This document shows, one piece after another, positions 1 through 10,708 of a DNA stretch of 64,000 bases. Where the stretch lies: the NCBI RefSeq assembly GCF_000004195.4, contig NC_030677.2, positions 197,445,372 through 197,509,371 of the forward strand, in the 5' to 3' direction. Numbering within the stretch: the stretch's first letter is position 1; every line of letters starts with the position of its first letter. The notes under the pieces are model-generated. The model made no database searches, had not been told where the DNA came from, and worked only from the letters and a program-made list of their open reading frames with translations. A program made the position numbers and the translations under genes. Source of the DNA: Xenopus tropicalis. Its lineage: Eukaryota > Chordata > Amphibia > Anura > Pipidae.

Positions 1-343
1 TTGTGGTTTTTTTTTTTTGCGTTATTTTTTTGCGTTTTTTTGGCGTTATTTTTTGGCAGTTTTTTTTTGCGATTTTTTTTTTTTTTGGCGGTTTTTTTAC
101 AAAGTATTTTTCAGAGAAATTTTTGCTTGATCCCCCTCCTGCATGCCACTGTCCAGGTCGTGGCACCCTTTAAACAACTTTAAAATCAGTTTTCTGGCCA
201 GAAATGGCTCTTCTAGGTTTTAAAGTTCGCCTTCCCATTGAAGTCTATGGGGTTCGCAAAGTTCGCGAATATTCGCGAGTTTTGCCGAAAGTCCGCCAAC
301 GGGTCCGCGAACATTTTTGCCGATGTTCGCTACATCCCTAATG
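1..343. mobile_element. MITE end, GTTCGCGAA-type (partial)
   Basis: Starts before the window. It holds T-rich tract with GCG interruptions (1-110), then a segment ending in a run rich in GTTCGC/GCGAAC (about 225-343) that closes with GATGTTCGCTACATCCCTAA. This style of terminus is familiar from abundant Xenopus MITEs. Only one end is visible, so no target duplication can be checked. The small open frames across it are incidental. Confidence 0.55.
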
Positions 344-881
344 ACATATTGTACTGTACTTGTAACTGTTTAATCCCGTTTAACTTGTATATCAGCCAAA
401 GCCTGACAGCCGATGGAGAACGAGATGTTGTATTATTCAATATATTCTTTAAAAAACATCACTTCCATCATTTCCTATTTTTGACAGCAGACATGTGCTT
501 CATCCTCGGAGCTGTCAGTCATCTCTCTCTATCCTACCCACAGAGTGTACCTGGGGCCCAACGCACCCCCTCTGCCAGCACCCATGGCACGTACAACAGC
601 ACCCATCAATTATTCTGCTGTTACAATAACAGCCACTCATTTTTGTAATAATATTATTCTCTTGTTCCAGAAGCTGGACAATTAAAACATGAAATATATC
701 TGCCGCATCCCAAAGATCCCGTGGATATGGTAAGACTTATGGGGGAGGAGGATTTCAAGGCTGTAAGGAGGAGACATATTACAGAGAGATGAGCGGCTGC
801 TCTTTGGCATCTTTTGTAATAAATTCTCTGCCCCAGGGAAAACAAACCTGTACAGAGATTTTACCAAATGATTAAAAAGGG
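344..881. other. Apparently single-copy sequence, no gene recognised
   Basis: AT-rich, no tandem structure, no match elsewhere in the window that I can see. Short open frames on both strands show no recognisable domain. Confidence 0.5.
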
Positions 882-1478
882 ATATACAAGTTCGGGATTA
901 TCCGGAAACCCATTATGCAGAAATCTCGGAATTACAGGAAGTTCATCTCAATTTTTTTTTTAATTATTTCATTTTTCCATGTGATAATAAAACAGTACCT
1001 GTACTTGATCCCAACTAAGATATAATTACCCCTTATTGGGGGCAGAACAGCCCTATTGGGTTTATTTCATGGTTAAATGATTCCCTTTTCTCTGTAATAA
1101 TAAAACAGTACCTGTACTTGATCCCAACTAAGATATAATTACCCCTTATTGGGGGCAGAACAGCCCTATTGGGTTTATTTCATGGTTAAATGATTCCCTT
1201 TTCTCTGTAATAATAAAACAGTACCTGTACTTGATCCCAACTAAGATATAATTACCCCTTATTGGGGGCAGAACAGCCCTATTGGGTTTATTTCATGGTT
1301 AAATGATTCCCTTTTCTCTGTAATAATAAAACAGTACCTGTACTTGATCCCAACTAAGATATAATTACCCCTTATTGGGGGCAGAACAGCCCTATTGGGT
1401 TTATTTCATGTTTAAATACATTTTAACTTATGAAGTTTCAAATTATAGAAAAGATCACTTATCCGGAAAACCCCAGGT
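882..1478 (-). mobile_element. MITE with 113-bp internal tandem array (copy 1)
   Basis: Left end resembles the terminal TTATCC/GGATAA motif of the family, followed by about four units of a 113-bp repeat (965-1415) containing CCCCTTATTGGGGG and CTGTAATAATAAAACAG. The right end stops at ATCCGGAAAACCCCAGG, short of the terminal CCATACCTGTA seen in other copies. Orientation is opposite to the copies at 23.7 and 31.3 kb. Both ends look decayed or truncated. Confidence 0.8.
965..1415. repeat. 113-bp tandem repeat, about 4 units
   Basis: Nearly identical units spaced 113 bp apart, for example successive copies of ACAGTACCTGTACTTGATCC. The near-identity between units implies recent expansion or homogenisation. 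Confidence 0.92.
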
Positions 1479-1623
1479 TTTTCTTATTAATAAATAAGCG
1501 ACCGTTCAAAATGCGAGTTTATTTGATTTAGACAAAGAAAGTCAAGTTCACAAATTCGAAAACTGATAAAAAAGCCCTTTAGTGTTTTAGTAAATCTGCC
1601 CCTAAGCCTATTTATATGCATGA

Positions 1624-1838
1624 TTTTAGCTGGCCATACACACAACAATATTATCGTACAAAACTTCGTTTCGTACGATATTCGGTGATCAGGCCTGAGC
1701 AAAATCTGCGTTTAGGGCTGAATCATTCGATACGGGTAAAATCCCTATTGTTTCTACCGCCATATCTGACCATTCAGTCCTAAATGTCAATGGAGAGAAT
1801 GAGCAATTGTAACTGGTACGTGTATGGCCACCTTTAGT
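1624..1838. mobile_element. Xenopus 'ccatacac' inverted-repeat MITE
   Basis: Begins near GCTGGCCATACACA and ends with ACGTGTATGGCCACCTTTAG, an imperfect inverted terminal repeat. The interior contains TAGGGCTGAATCATTCGATA, and a similar motif recurs in the related element near 26.4 kb. No clear target duplication seen. Confidence 0.6.
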
Positions 1839-2766
1839 GAGATCTGATCCATTAGAAAACAAATAGGGCAGAGGGTGAAGAAGAGATGCCATCATCTCCT
1901 GGCTGAAGAAATAGCAACATTTCACAAATAGAATTTAGAATCATTTACTAGACAAGACTAGAGAATGATGTTTGTTTTACCAATCTGGTCAGCCTGACTC
2001 CTTCTCAACAATCGGAATTCCTCACCTATTCTCTATCATGTATAGGGGGAAACTCCCACTACATCAATGCCGTAAGCGCTGGTGTGCACTCCCTAATGGC
2101 CCAACAATGCACAAATACCTTGTTCTGTTTATTATACTTGGAATTCTTTCTGGATTACCGATCTACGTGCTTGTGTTTAGAATTACAAAGCTCTGCCTAT
2201 GTCAGGCTTGTTGTTTGGATAATAAGGATAGCGCAGTGAGAAGACATATACAATATCTGACCCTTACACCGAGCATGCCTTAATCAAAGATAATTTCTTT
2301 TCTCCTGCCATCACCTACATTAGTTCTGTAAGCCGTACGCCAAACAAAGAAAAAGGTTTTGACCTAAAAGGTCTTAATTCTGCGGCCCTCCAGCTGATCT
2401 TGTACTGCAGTCTCACACAAACAGTGGTTTGTAGTATAGTGTTACCTCTTGACTACAGGCACCTCTCTTGGCAGGAGGGTTGGAAAGGCCCACCATGATA
2501 CCAGGTGATCTCCCTGTGGGCCCAGGTTTCAGTGGGTTCTCTAGTCTTTCTAAATATCCTGCTAGTACTATGGCTCTGCCCTAAGCCTCAAAGCCAGACC
2601 TCTGTAATGGTCACACCTCTGGCGTAGGAATAGTAACCTCACCAAACTTATGCCTGAGCTGAAACACAAGCCAAACCTTGGCACAAAAACTTCAATTTAA
2701 AGAGCCCACTTTCACTAAAGATATCACCTGTTCATTTGTTCACACTTCTGGTCATTTTCCCCAGTA
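1839..2766. other. Single-copy sequence, no gene recognised
   Basis: No repeat structure apart from a short GGGCCCA..CAGTGGG fragment near 2515-2535 that resembles a repeat remnant seen again near 18.6 kb. No credible coding region. Confidence 0.45.
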
Positions 2767-2825
2767 GTTACCAGCTATTCTGGTAGAATGCCATCTCTTT
2801 TGATGTTGCCCTGTGCGGTTTCCTA
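2767..2825. repeat. Left copy of a dispersed direct repeat
   Basis: TTCTGGTAGAATGC followed by TTTTGATGTTGCCCT also occurs at 4318-4375. The two copies, roughly 80 percent alike by eye, flank the block described at 3220-3850. Confidence 0.6.
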
Positions 2826-3219
2826 GCTTTAGCTCGGGGTTTTTTCATGATAGTCATCCTGATACATATGGTTTCTTTTACTATAAGTTTACTCATTTTT
2901 GGCCTAATAATATTTGACTTGATTTATTGTATATTAGGCACCAGTGCATTTCTGGCCCAAAATAATCCGCCCCACAGAGAAGCCATCTAAAATCCTTCAT
3001 TTAAAAGAGAAGTTTATATCTGTAAGGACCTGCCTGTGCTCGAACTCTGGACTTGGGCATTCAGCCCTAAAAATATTGTTAATCCCTCTTCACTTCTTTG
3101 TTCATACTCACCTCCTCCTCCCTTAGTAAGCCCAGGTGGTTGCAATCTGACAATTAATGGGCTTTATAAGGCTGTTACAAACAACCCCTGGATGCTTGAT
3201 CATTAAGCCTTTTTTCCAT

Positions 3220-3850
3220 TATCCAGTTCCTGTCCGTGTTCTTGTCCGTGTTCCTGTCCGTGTTCCTGTCCGTGTACCATACCCTGTTCCTCTGCTCCTG
3301 TTCCTGACCACTGTTGGATCTCCTGGTATCGACCTCGGCCTGATTATTTGACTTCTCCCTGTCTTCAGCCTGCCCCTGACCACTGTCTGTTATTTGGACC
3401 CTCCTTGCTTGCTGCCAGTCCAGACCCTCTGCCTGCTATACGGACTTGTATTGTTTGCTGCCTGCCTCTGACCACTGGCCTGTTGTAATGACTTTTGTAT
3501 TTCTTATTGCTCACTTCTCATTTCAATCCTCATAATAAATCATGTTTCAGCTTCACAACGTTTCCTGCTGATCCACAAGTGAAGTACCCACTCTATCCAT
3601 ATTACACGGCATATAAGCTCCTACCTGCCAGCCACCCACCTGTGGCTGCACCTGACAATATCATAGTAAGGCCACCCAGCAAGCAGACCCAGACACCTCT
3701 CCTTCTTCCTTTTGCCTTTTTAATCAATTCTACATATCGGTGGTCTAGAAGAGCACAAATCAGCAAGTTTTTGGTGTTTGGCTACGGGCTCAGGGCTGCT
3801 GCACCTGGTCCGCCAATGTTATCTGGTGAGTTCCAACCTACTTTACAGAT
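3220..3850 (+). mobile_element. Possible retroelement-derived block (LTR- or SINE-like)
   Basis: A run of CCTGTCCGTGTT repeats (3228-3275) leads into pyrimidine-rich text with repeated CTGACCACTG and CTGCCTG motifs, an AATAAAT signal at 3535, then TGCTGATCCACAAGTGAAGT and GGGCTGCTGCACCTGGTCCG. This style resembles frog LTR or LTR-derived repeats, but I see no paired LTR, primer site or polymerase reading frame. The superfamily is uncertain. Confidence 0.35.
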
Positions 3851-4317
3851 TAGAAAAAGTGACTGCTTAATTCTATGGGATTTGTCTAATCCACAAGTGA
3901 CTAGCCCAGTTTCATTATGGTGTGTATATAACATTTACCCATATGTAATGCTTCCCCCTGGTTGCAACATAGATGTTGAACTTTTAACTACTTAACCCCT
4001 TGTATGCTTTATTGAGTACTTTAGCTTGCTTATACCTACCATTGCCCTGCCTACCTACCTGCCTTATTATCTACCTATGCTGCAATAAAGCTTATTTTAG
4101 TTTGGAAGCATTACTCCTGCCTCTGGCTCTTTGGTCCTTAATCCAAATACTAGGACCTGAAGCCCCTGAGACTCCATTAGGACCCCTAGTCCGTGTAACC
4201 TTCTGTTCAATCAAAGTATACCTAAGTAACCAATAAAAAGAATTAGCATTCTATGGCTCTAAAAGTAGGTGATATACTGGGCAGGGCTTTTCTTTATCAG
4301 TATCAAGCCTTTATTTA

Positions 4318-4375
4318 CAGCTAATTGCCAGCTTTTCTGGTAGAATGCAGTCCCTTTTGATGTTGCCCTATGTCT
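4318..4375. repeat. Right copy of the 2767-2825 direct repeat
   Basis: Shares TTCTGGTAGAATGC and TTTTGATGTTGCCCTAT with the left copy about 1.55 kb away. It may be a remnant of long direct repeats around the block between them, or a dispersed element that occurs twice. Confidence 0.55.
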
Positions 4376-5844
4376 TTTTCACATTACTCTTTACAAAGAT
4401 ACCCCTGAGAAAGACGGCTACCAGACGCTCCTCATTCTTTTTCTTGGTGCATGCTGGTGTGGCTAGATTATTCCAATGAGATCTTAGAAAACTCCTTCCA
4501 ACATTGTAGCAGTTGGATGACAAAGTTGGACTTCTGAAGGGATTGGCACCATATCCTTCTTTTGTTAGTGCAGGGTGAAGTATATGTATTTGTGTATGTG
4601 CATCAATTAAGGTTCTCCCTCTTAGGCAAACTGGATATGGATTTTAAACTTCCTCTGGATCATGATGAAGCTAGGCAGGTTTGAATTAGACAGAAGATTG
4701 AATATGATGGACTCGTGACTTTTTTTTCAACTTCAGTTATTATATGCAGAAAGGCATAGTAACCAACTAGGAGAAGATCACTGTCTCTTAGGAACTGCTG
4801 CAGTGAAGCTGGCAATACATGTACTAATTCCTGTTTAATGAAATCACTCAGATCATATGCCAAATAATCAAAGTGTGTGCTATTTAGCCATACATGGGCC
4901 AACAATCCAGATGGCACAGGAACTAGGAAGGGAAATATGTTCTGTAACCCCTTTTTGGCTGAGCTTGGCACCAATGCATCCACCTAACCTCCTCTTCTGA
5001 ATAGTGTGTACATGTGTCTATTGATGAATTGTGGTCAAAGTTGAACACTACATTTTGTTTGTAAATGAACCATAATTAGTTATAAATGACCAGAATCACC
5101 AATGACCTTGCTTTGTGCATTCAGTAATGGCAGCGGTTAGCAAGGAGCTGACACTTCATCTTGTAGCTTCTTGTGTGAGGTGCAGGCTGGTCTCTTATTT
5201 GCTGCCTATTGACTGAGTTCAGCATTCACAAGTACAAGAAATTGATAACGTAATATTTAAAGGTTGCCTGATTCTCTCGGGCAGCGCACAAGAGAAATTC
5301 CAGCTTCTAACACACAGGAGAATGCAGAAAAGACTGCCAGCATACATAATTGTCTATGAGAACCAATTTTCTTCCTCTAAATGAAGTGCGTGCCTTATGG
5401 GTACCATTATATTATGTATCCAATTCATGTAGTTTTATCAATGTGAAAAAGTTATAGGGGAAGATTTACAATAGCTAGGCACTAGACATGCAAAGGTATA
5501 TAAATGATAACAGCAATCCTTGCCAGGGGTCAGCTAACTGCAACCCGCTGCAGGGTACAATTGGTTGGTCTGAATCTGTCCCGCCCACATCTAGGCACTG
5601 AGTTGTGCCCATTAAAAGAACATACACAAATGAGTTTGCACCAACGTGTTCTCATCTATACCAGTTTGATAAATAACAGTATATTCTCACAGTCTATGGC
5701 CATTCTGATCATTGTACCTCTGTTATAAGGTGCAGCATTTAGCGCCTGAAGTTGGCAGACAAAGTCATTCTGAGAAGGAATGTGGCATTTGGGCTAAAAA
5801 CATGGCATAATTGCAATCACGTCCTCTAGTAAATGAGCCTCATA
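4376..5844. other. Single-copy sequence with one non-repetitive ORF
   Basis: No repeat recognised. On the minus strand, 4660-4983 is open for 107 codons with normal-looking composition (see separate entry). The rest, including short frames around 5504-5728, shows nothing I can name. Confidence 0.4.
4660..4983 (-). other. Unassigned 107-codon ORF
   Basis: The translation starts MDALVPSSAKKG and runs through LLAHVWLNSTHFDYLAYDLS and LHIITEVEKKV to a stop. It is one of the few longer ORFs here that is neither low-complexity nor inside a recognised repeat. I recognise no domain and see no signal peptide or catalytic motif. There is no flanking evidence of splice structure that I can rely on. It could be a decayed exon or retroelement fragment, or simply chance: a 321-nt open stretch is expected occasionally in 64 kb. 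I do not call it a gene. Confidence 0.15.
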
Positions 5845-7204
5845 GGGGGGAATTCACAAAGTGGAGATGGCCCTTTTTTGGAGTAAAAGTGGTGGAAAAA
5901 CTGTCGGAAAACACTTTCTCCAGATTCACAAACAGAAATCCGCCTAAATTCTGACTCAACCGCCACTTTTCCGTTTTTGGTGAAAGAAAGACAGTTTACA
6001 GACACTTTTGTGAATTTGTCGTTTAAACGACATTTTAACTACATTTTTTCCCGACATTTTCAAAATGGAGTAAAGCTCAGTGTAACTCTGTTAGACCAAT
6101 TCTAAGCTCTTCTGTTTTGTTTTGTTTCCCCCAGTCTCTATTTCACACCTAAGGCAGGGGCCCCACTGGGGGATCAGTAACATATTAATGGGGATTAGCA
6201 GACTATTGTTAGGGGACACGTCTCTCTCTAACCCTAGAACAATAGGTGCAAAAAGCCTCATTAACATTTTATAAACAAGTAAAACACTGATTAAAAAAAG
6301 TTCAATTTATATCAAAAAAGTTTTTACTTTTACAATATATATTATTTATATATATAAAAAGTTTTTACCTCACATTTACATAATTATGCTCGTTTTAGCT
6401 TAATCAATGAGGAAATAATAACATTTTGTGTGAATATATTGTAAACATTTTTATTGAAAGGAAAAGTAAAGCCTCCCAGGCAAATTTTTCATTTTAGCAG
6501 CAGTGCCCCCTCTGTAATCACTTCACTGACATTTGCCCCAACTTATCTGTGCCCCCATAGCATGTCCAGAACTACAGAGCTGCCTGACAGCATTGGCCCC
6601 CACCTGTTCCCAGCCGCCATTTGGTGATCAGCAAACAGCACATACACACTGGCACCCAAACTGGGATATTGGGGTACAGGGTTGGACTGGCCCAACAGGC
6701 ACTGGATAAAAACCCGGTGGGCCCTAGTCCTGTTGGACCTCTATTCACCGGGCATGTTGGTGTGGGGGCCGGATTGCTGCTGCCCAGTAATGTGTAGAGG
6801 CGAGAGAAGACTGTATTTAGACCCTTAACTCTTGTTACAGAAGTGGAATTACACAGAAATATAGAAAAAAATGATGTATAGTTTCCCTGGGCAAACTAAA
6901 GTTACCCCTCAGGAAATGCTCCAAAGTGAAATGGCAAATGAAATGCAAAATCCTGCTGGTAAAATCCTTATCCCAAGGCTCCTGTCGCTGTGGGACTGGG
7001 TTTGGTGGCACCGACAGATTTACTAAGAGCTAAAGGCAAATTCATAAAAAATGTTGGTAAAATGACAAAATCTGAAAACTGTCTGTTTAAAAGACAAATT
7101 CACAAAAGTGGAGATAGAGGTTTGTGAGTTAGGTGGTAAATCCGACAAATCTATCTCCACTTTTATTTTGTCTCAATATCATCACTTTTGTGAATTCCCC
7201 CCCC
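5845..7204. mobile_element. Long inverted-repeat element, GGGGAATTCACAAA termini
   Basis: Left end GGGGGGAATTCACAAAGTGG and right end CACTTTTGTGAATTCCCCCC are inverted repeats, and CATA/ATA flanks both sides (5842-5844 and 7205-7207), suggesting a 3-bp target duplication such as PIF/Harbinger elements make. Subterminal text with TTTGTCG/CGACAAAT is inverted too. The middle (about 6300-7000) is unrelated and contains a GGTTGGACTGG..CCGGTGGGCC fragment near 6682-6725, probably a further insertion. No transposase frame. Confidence 0.65.
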
Positions 7205-7599
7205 ATAGAGTTACTTCTTCTTGTACTCACATTGCTATCTCATCCCTCATCAAAGTTGTTCTCCTTATGCTATAAAGGAGGAGGCAAGGCTACATACACA
7301 CCTACAGAATAGGATCATGAATAGGCCTGGGGCCCCTCTAAGCACATACAATTATATGTTTTATTTTAAACATTTAACCACAAAAGAAACTACAATGTTG
7401 AAGGCACAATCCCACCAGAGCAATGGTAGGAAAGTGGTATGTACCGTATTTTTGCCCTATAAGATGCTCCGGAATATAAGACGCGCTCAATTTTAAAGGA
7501 GGAAAATCTAGAAAAAAAGATTCTGAACCAAATACTGTAGTAAAATATTTTATATCAACTGTATAAAGTTAATTGTCTCTGGGCTCGCACATAATGAGG

Positions 7600-9010
7600 C
7601 TTCCCCCAGGGCCCCCCCAAGCATCCTTCAGCTTCCCCCAGGGCCCCCCCAAGTATCCTTCAGCTTCCCCCAGTCCCCCCCCAAGTATCCTTCAGCTTCC
7701 CCCAGGGCCCCCCAAGTATCCTTCAGCTTCCCCCAGGGCCCCCCCAAGTATCCTTCAGCTTCCCCCAGGGCCCCCCCAAGTATCCATCAGCTTCCCCCAG
7801 GGCCCCCCAAGTATCCTTCAGCTTCCCCCAGGGCCCCCCCAAGTATCCTTCAGCTTCCCCCAGGGCCCCCCCAAGCATCCTTCAGCTTCCCCCAGGGCCC
7901 CCCCCAAGTATCCTTCAGCTTCCCCCAGGGCCCCCCAAGTATCCTTCAGCTTCCCCCAGGGCCCCCCAAGTATCCTTCAGCTTCCCCCAGTCCCCCCCAA
8001 GCATCCTTCAGCTTCCCCCAGGGCCCCCCCAAGTATCCTTCAGCTTCCCCCAGTCCCCCCCCAAGTATCCTTCAGCTTCCCCCAGGGCCCCCCAAGTATC
8101 CTTCAGCTTCCCCCAGTCCCCCCCCAAGTATCCTTCAGCTTCCCCCAGGGCCCCCCAAGTATCCTTCCCCAGGCCCAGTCCTTCAGCTTCCCCCAGGGCC
8201 CCCCAAGTATCCTTCAGCTTCCCCCAGGCCCCCCAAGTATCCTTCAGCTTCCCCCAGGGCCCCCCAAGTATCCTTCAGCTTCCCCCAGGGCCCCCCCAAG
8301 TATCCTTCAGCTTCCCCCAGGGCCCCCCAAGTATCCTTCAGCTTCCCCAGGCCCCCCAAGTATCCTTCAGCTTCCCCCAGGCTCCCCCCAAGCATCCTTC
8401 AGCTTCCCCCAGGCCCCCCCAAGTATCCTTCAGCTTCCCCCAGGCTCCCCCCAAGTATCCTTCAGCTTCCCCCAGAGCCCCCCCCAAGTATCCTTCAGCG
8501 TCCCCCAGGCCCCCCCCCAAGTATCCTTCAGCTTCCCCAGGGCCCCCCCCAAGTATCCTTCAGCGTCCCCCAGGGCCCCCCCCAAGTATCCTTCAGCTTC
8601 CCCCAGGGCCCCCCCCAAGTATCCTTCAGCGTCCCCCAGGGCCCCCCCAAGTATCCTTCAGCTTCCCCCAGGCCCCCCCCAAAGTATCCTTCAGCTTCCC
8701 CCAGGCCCCCCCCAAGTATCCTTCAGCTTCCCCCAGGGCCCCCCCCCAAGTATCCTTCAGCGTCCCCCAGGGCCCCCCCAAGTATCCTTCAGCTTCCCCC
8801 AGGGCCCCCCCAAGTATCCTTCAGCTTCCCCCAGGGCCCCCCCCCAACTATCCTTCAGCTTCCCCCAGGCCCCCCCCAAGTATCCTTCAGCTTCCCCCAG
8901 GGCCCCCCCCCCAAGTATCCTTCAGCGTCCCCCAGGGCCTCCAAGCATCCTCCAGCTCCCCCACGGCACCCCAGCATTCTTCAGCTTCCCCCAGGGCCCC
9001 CAAGCACCTT
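7600..9010. repeat. C-rich minisatellite, 31-34 bp unit, more than 40 copies
   Basis: Unit approximates CAAGTATCCTTCAGCTTCCC followed by a CAGGGCCCCCC tract. Units differ in C-run length, so the frame drifts, yet a 549-codon frame (7573-9222) stays open because none of the three frames of the unit holds a stop on this strand. The Pro-Pro/PSAS protein it would encode is not a real product in my view. Confidence 0.93.
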
Positions 9011-9095
9011 CCATTTCCCCCCTAACCTACCCCCAGCGGCCTCCGGCTCCCGTGATGTCTTCCTCTCTGTGCCGCGGCTCCCAGCTGCTTCTGTG

Positions 9096-9157
9096 CTTTT
9101 ATAAGGTTGCGCCCTGTGTGTGTGACGTCAGTACGCACGGGCGCAACCTTATAAAAG
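9096..9157. promoter_or_regulatory. Perfect 19-bp stem with TGACGTCA in the loop and TATAAAAG in the stem
   Basis: CTTTTATAAGGTTGCGCCC (9096-9114) is exactly complementary to 9139-9157. The loop holds TGACGTCA (9123-9130), the full consensus cAMP-response element, and the right arm ends in TTATAAAAG, a strong TATA-like sequence. Whether this is ever a promoter is unknown; the palindrome is seen directly. Confidence 0.6.
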
Positions 9158-9280
9158 CGAAGATGTGGCAGAGAGCCGCGGCACATAGAGGAGGACGCAT
9201 TTCGCCGTATAAGACGCACTAACTTTTTCCCCCCAGTTTTGGGGAAGAAAAAGTGCGTCTTATACGGCGAAAAATACGGT

Positions 9281-9496
9281 ATGTATGTATGTATATCTTT
9301 ATAAAGTGCTACTTATGTACGCAGCGCTGTACAGTAGAGTAGATTAATACAAACAGGGTGTTATTAAGATAATAATAGATAAATACAAAGTATAACAATA
9401 AATACAGATAAATACAAGATACAGTTGCAATAAGTTCAGAGTCAAAGACACAAGAGGATGGAAGTCCCTGCCCCGTAGAGCTTACAATCTATATAT
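9281..9496 (-). mobile_element. L2-type LINE 3' end
   Basis: Reverse complement of GATTGTAAGCTCTACGGGGC ... TACAGCGCTGCGTACATAAG ... TTTATAAA followed by an (ATAC)n tail. L2 and CR1-group LINEs end in this kind of stem-loop and short tandem tail. Only the 3' untranslated part is present, as usual for 5'-truncated copies. The neighbouring MITE sits in its tail. Confidence 0.75.
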
Positions 9497-10700
9497 AAGT
9501 GGTGGGACATTAGGATATGAGTTTACGTCAGGCAGTGGAGTGCGCCCAAGCAGGAATACTACACTACCTTTATAGGTCTCTTTCAACTATTTAAAAACTA
9601 TAGAGAATTATAAGACAAATGTAAAACAGGACAAAAGATTTTCAGTTTAATTGCAGAAAACTAAATTCTTTCAAACTGACGTCTGCAGCACACACATCTA
9701 ATCATTTTCCAGCAGATATTGGTTCTGTAGGTTTCCTGAAGTGGCTGTTCATCAAAGAAGCAACATTTGGGGGGAAATGGACATGAATCACCATCTAGAT
9801 ACACAGAAGACTAAACTTTGAGGAAGAAGTCACGGTTGCCTGTCAACATCTGACCTTCCGTGAGGGTCTGGGAATAATCTACAAAGAAGACAATAGAATT
9901 TCAATCTATTCTCAGCACTCAAAATAAAGTTCACAGACGGTTCTGGGGAATTTTTGCATCTAGGTATATTAGGGCACAAAGCCATGGATTTCAGGTGATT
10001 AATTGTGGCTTTACATAAAGAATACAGCCATGCTAAAAGGGTATGCTTGGAGAGCTTGGGCTTGCAAGAAAATCCCCTTTAGATCCTTTTGTTTCCATTA
10101 TATTATTCCGGCAGGTTATTACGTTAATACTAGAAAATAAATACACAAGAATAAAATAGAAATATATACTGGCACAATAACATAATCCATAAACTAAGTA
10201 ATTCCTGATGGTGTGATTACCATTATTAGTATTCAATCTATGTATTTTAAAATTGTGTAGTAATATAACACTGGATATGAGATATGTTTTAGCCAGTTTA
10301 TGTTTGTTTTTAATCATTTCTATATGGTGTAGGGTGGTTGGGGACCATCTATATTGTAATTGTACTTCTAAAGTTTAGTATATGAATTTTTCGCAGATTT
10401 ATAATCGATGTTATTGATGAAACACAGTGTTAAAATTGGAATGAATGGCAAGGAAAAACAAGCAACACATGAGAAAATTTTGACTTTTGATGGACACTTC
10501 TGAATACCAATCAATGGACACAGAGGGTGGAGTTATGGTTTAAATGGTTCACCTTGTTCAAGTAATACTTACACTTGATAAAGGGCGTCACATTGCCCGA
10601 AACATGTTGTGTATTTTGGTCTGAAATAAATAGCATTTTAGCAGAATTCTGCTTTATGGTGCTCTCCTCTATATTCGGATTGATAATTCATAAACTCTGG
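9497..10700. other. Mostly single-copy AT-rich sequence
   Basis: No tandem repeat or coding region recognised. Near 10571-10640 a stretch with TGATAAAGGGCGTCACATTG and AACATGTTG resembles the conserved 'gaagaagggc' segment of frog interspersed repeats, but it is too short to classify. Confidence 0.4.
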
Positions 10701-10708
10701 GGCTAGAA

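Larger units (their letters stand above)
7443..9280. mobile_element. 1.84-kb MITE carrying a 33-bp minisatellite
   Basis: Termini ACCGTATTTTTGCCCTATAA and its near complement ending CGGCGAAAAATACGGT are inverted repeats; GTATGT lies on both sides, consistent with a 6-8 bp target duplication in an (ATGT)n tract. Inside are the C-rich minisatellite (7600-9010), then a palindromic core around 9096-9157, then a subterminal repeat of the ATACGGCGAAAA end. No transposase: the long open frame across it is minisatellite translation. Confidence 0.82.

Noticed and set aside
7573..9222. 549-codon proline/serine-rich ORF, the longest in the window
   Set aside because: It is the translation of a stop-free minisatellite inside a MITE; unit lengths vary and shift the frame, so no protein sequence is being maintained.
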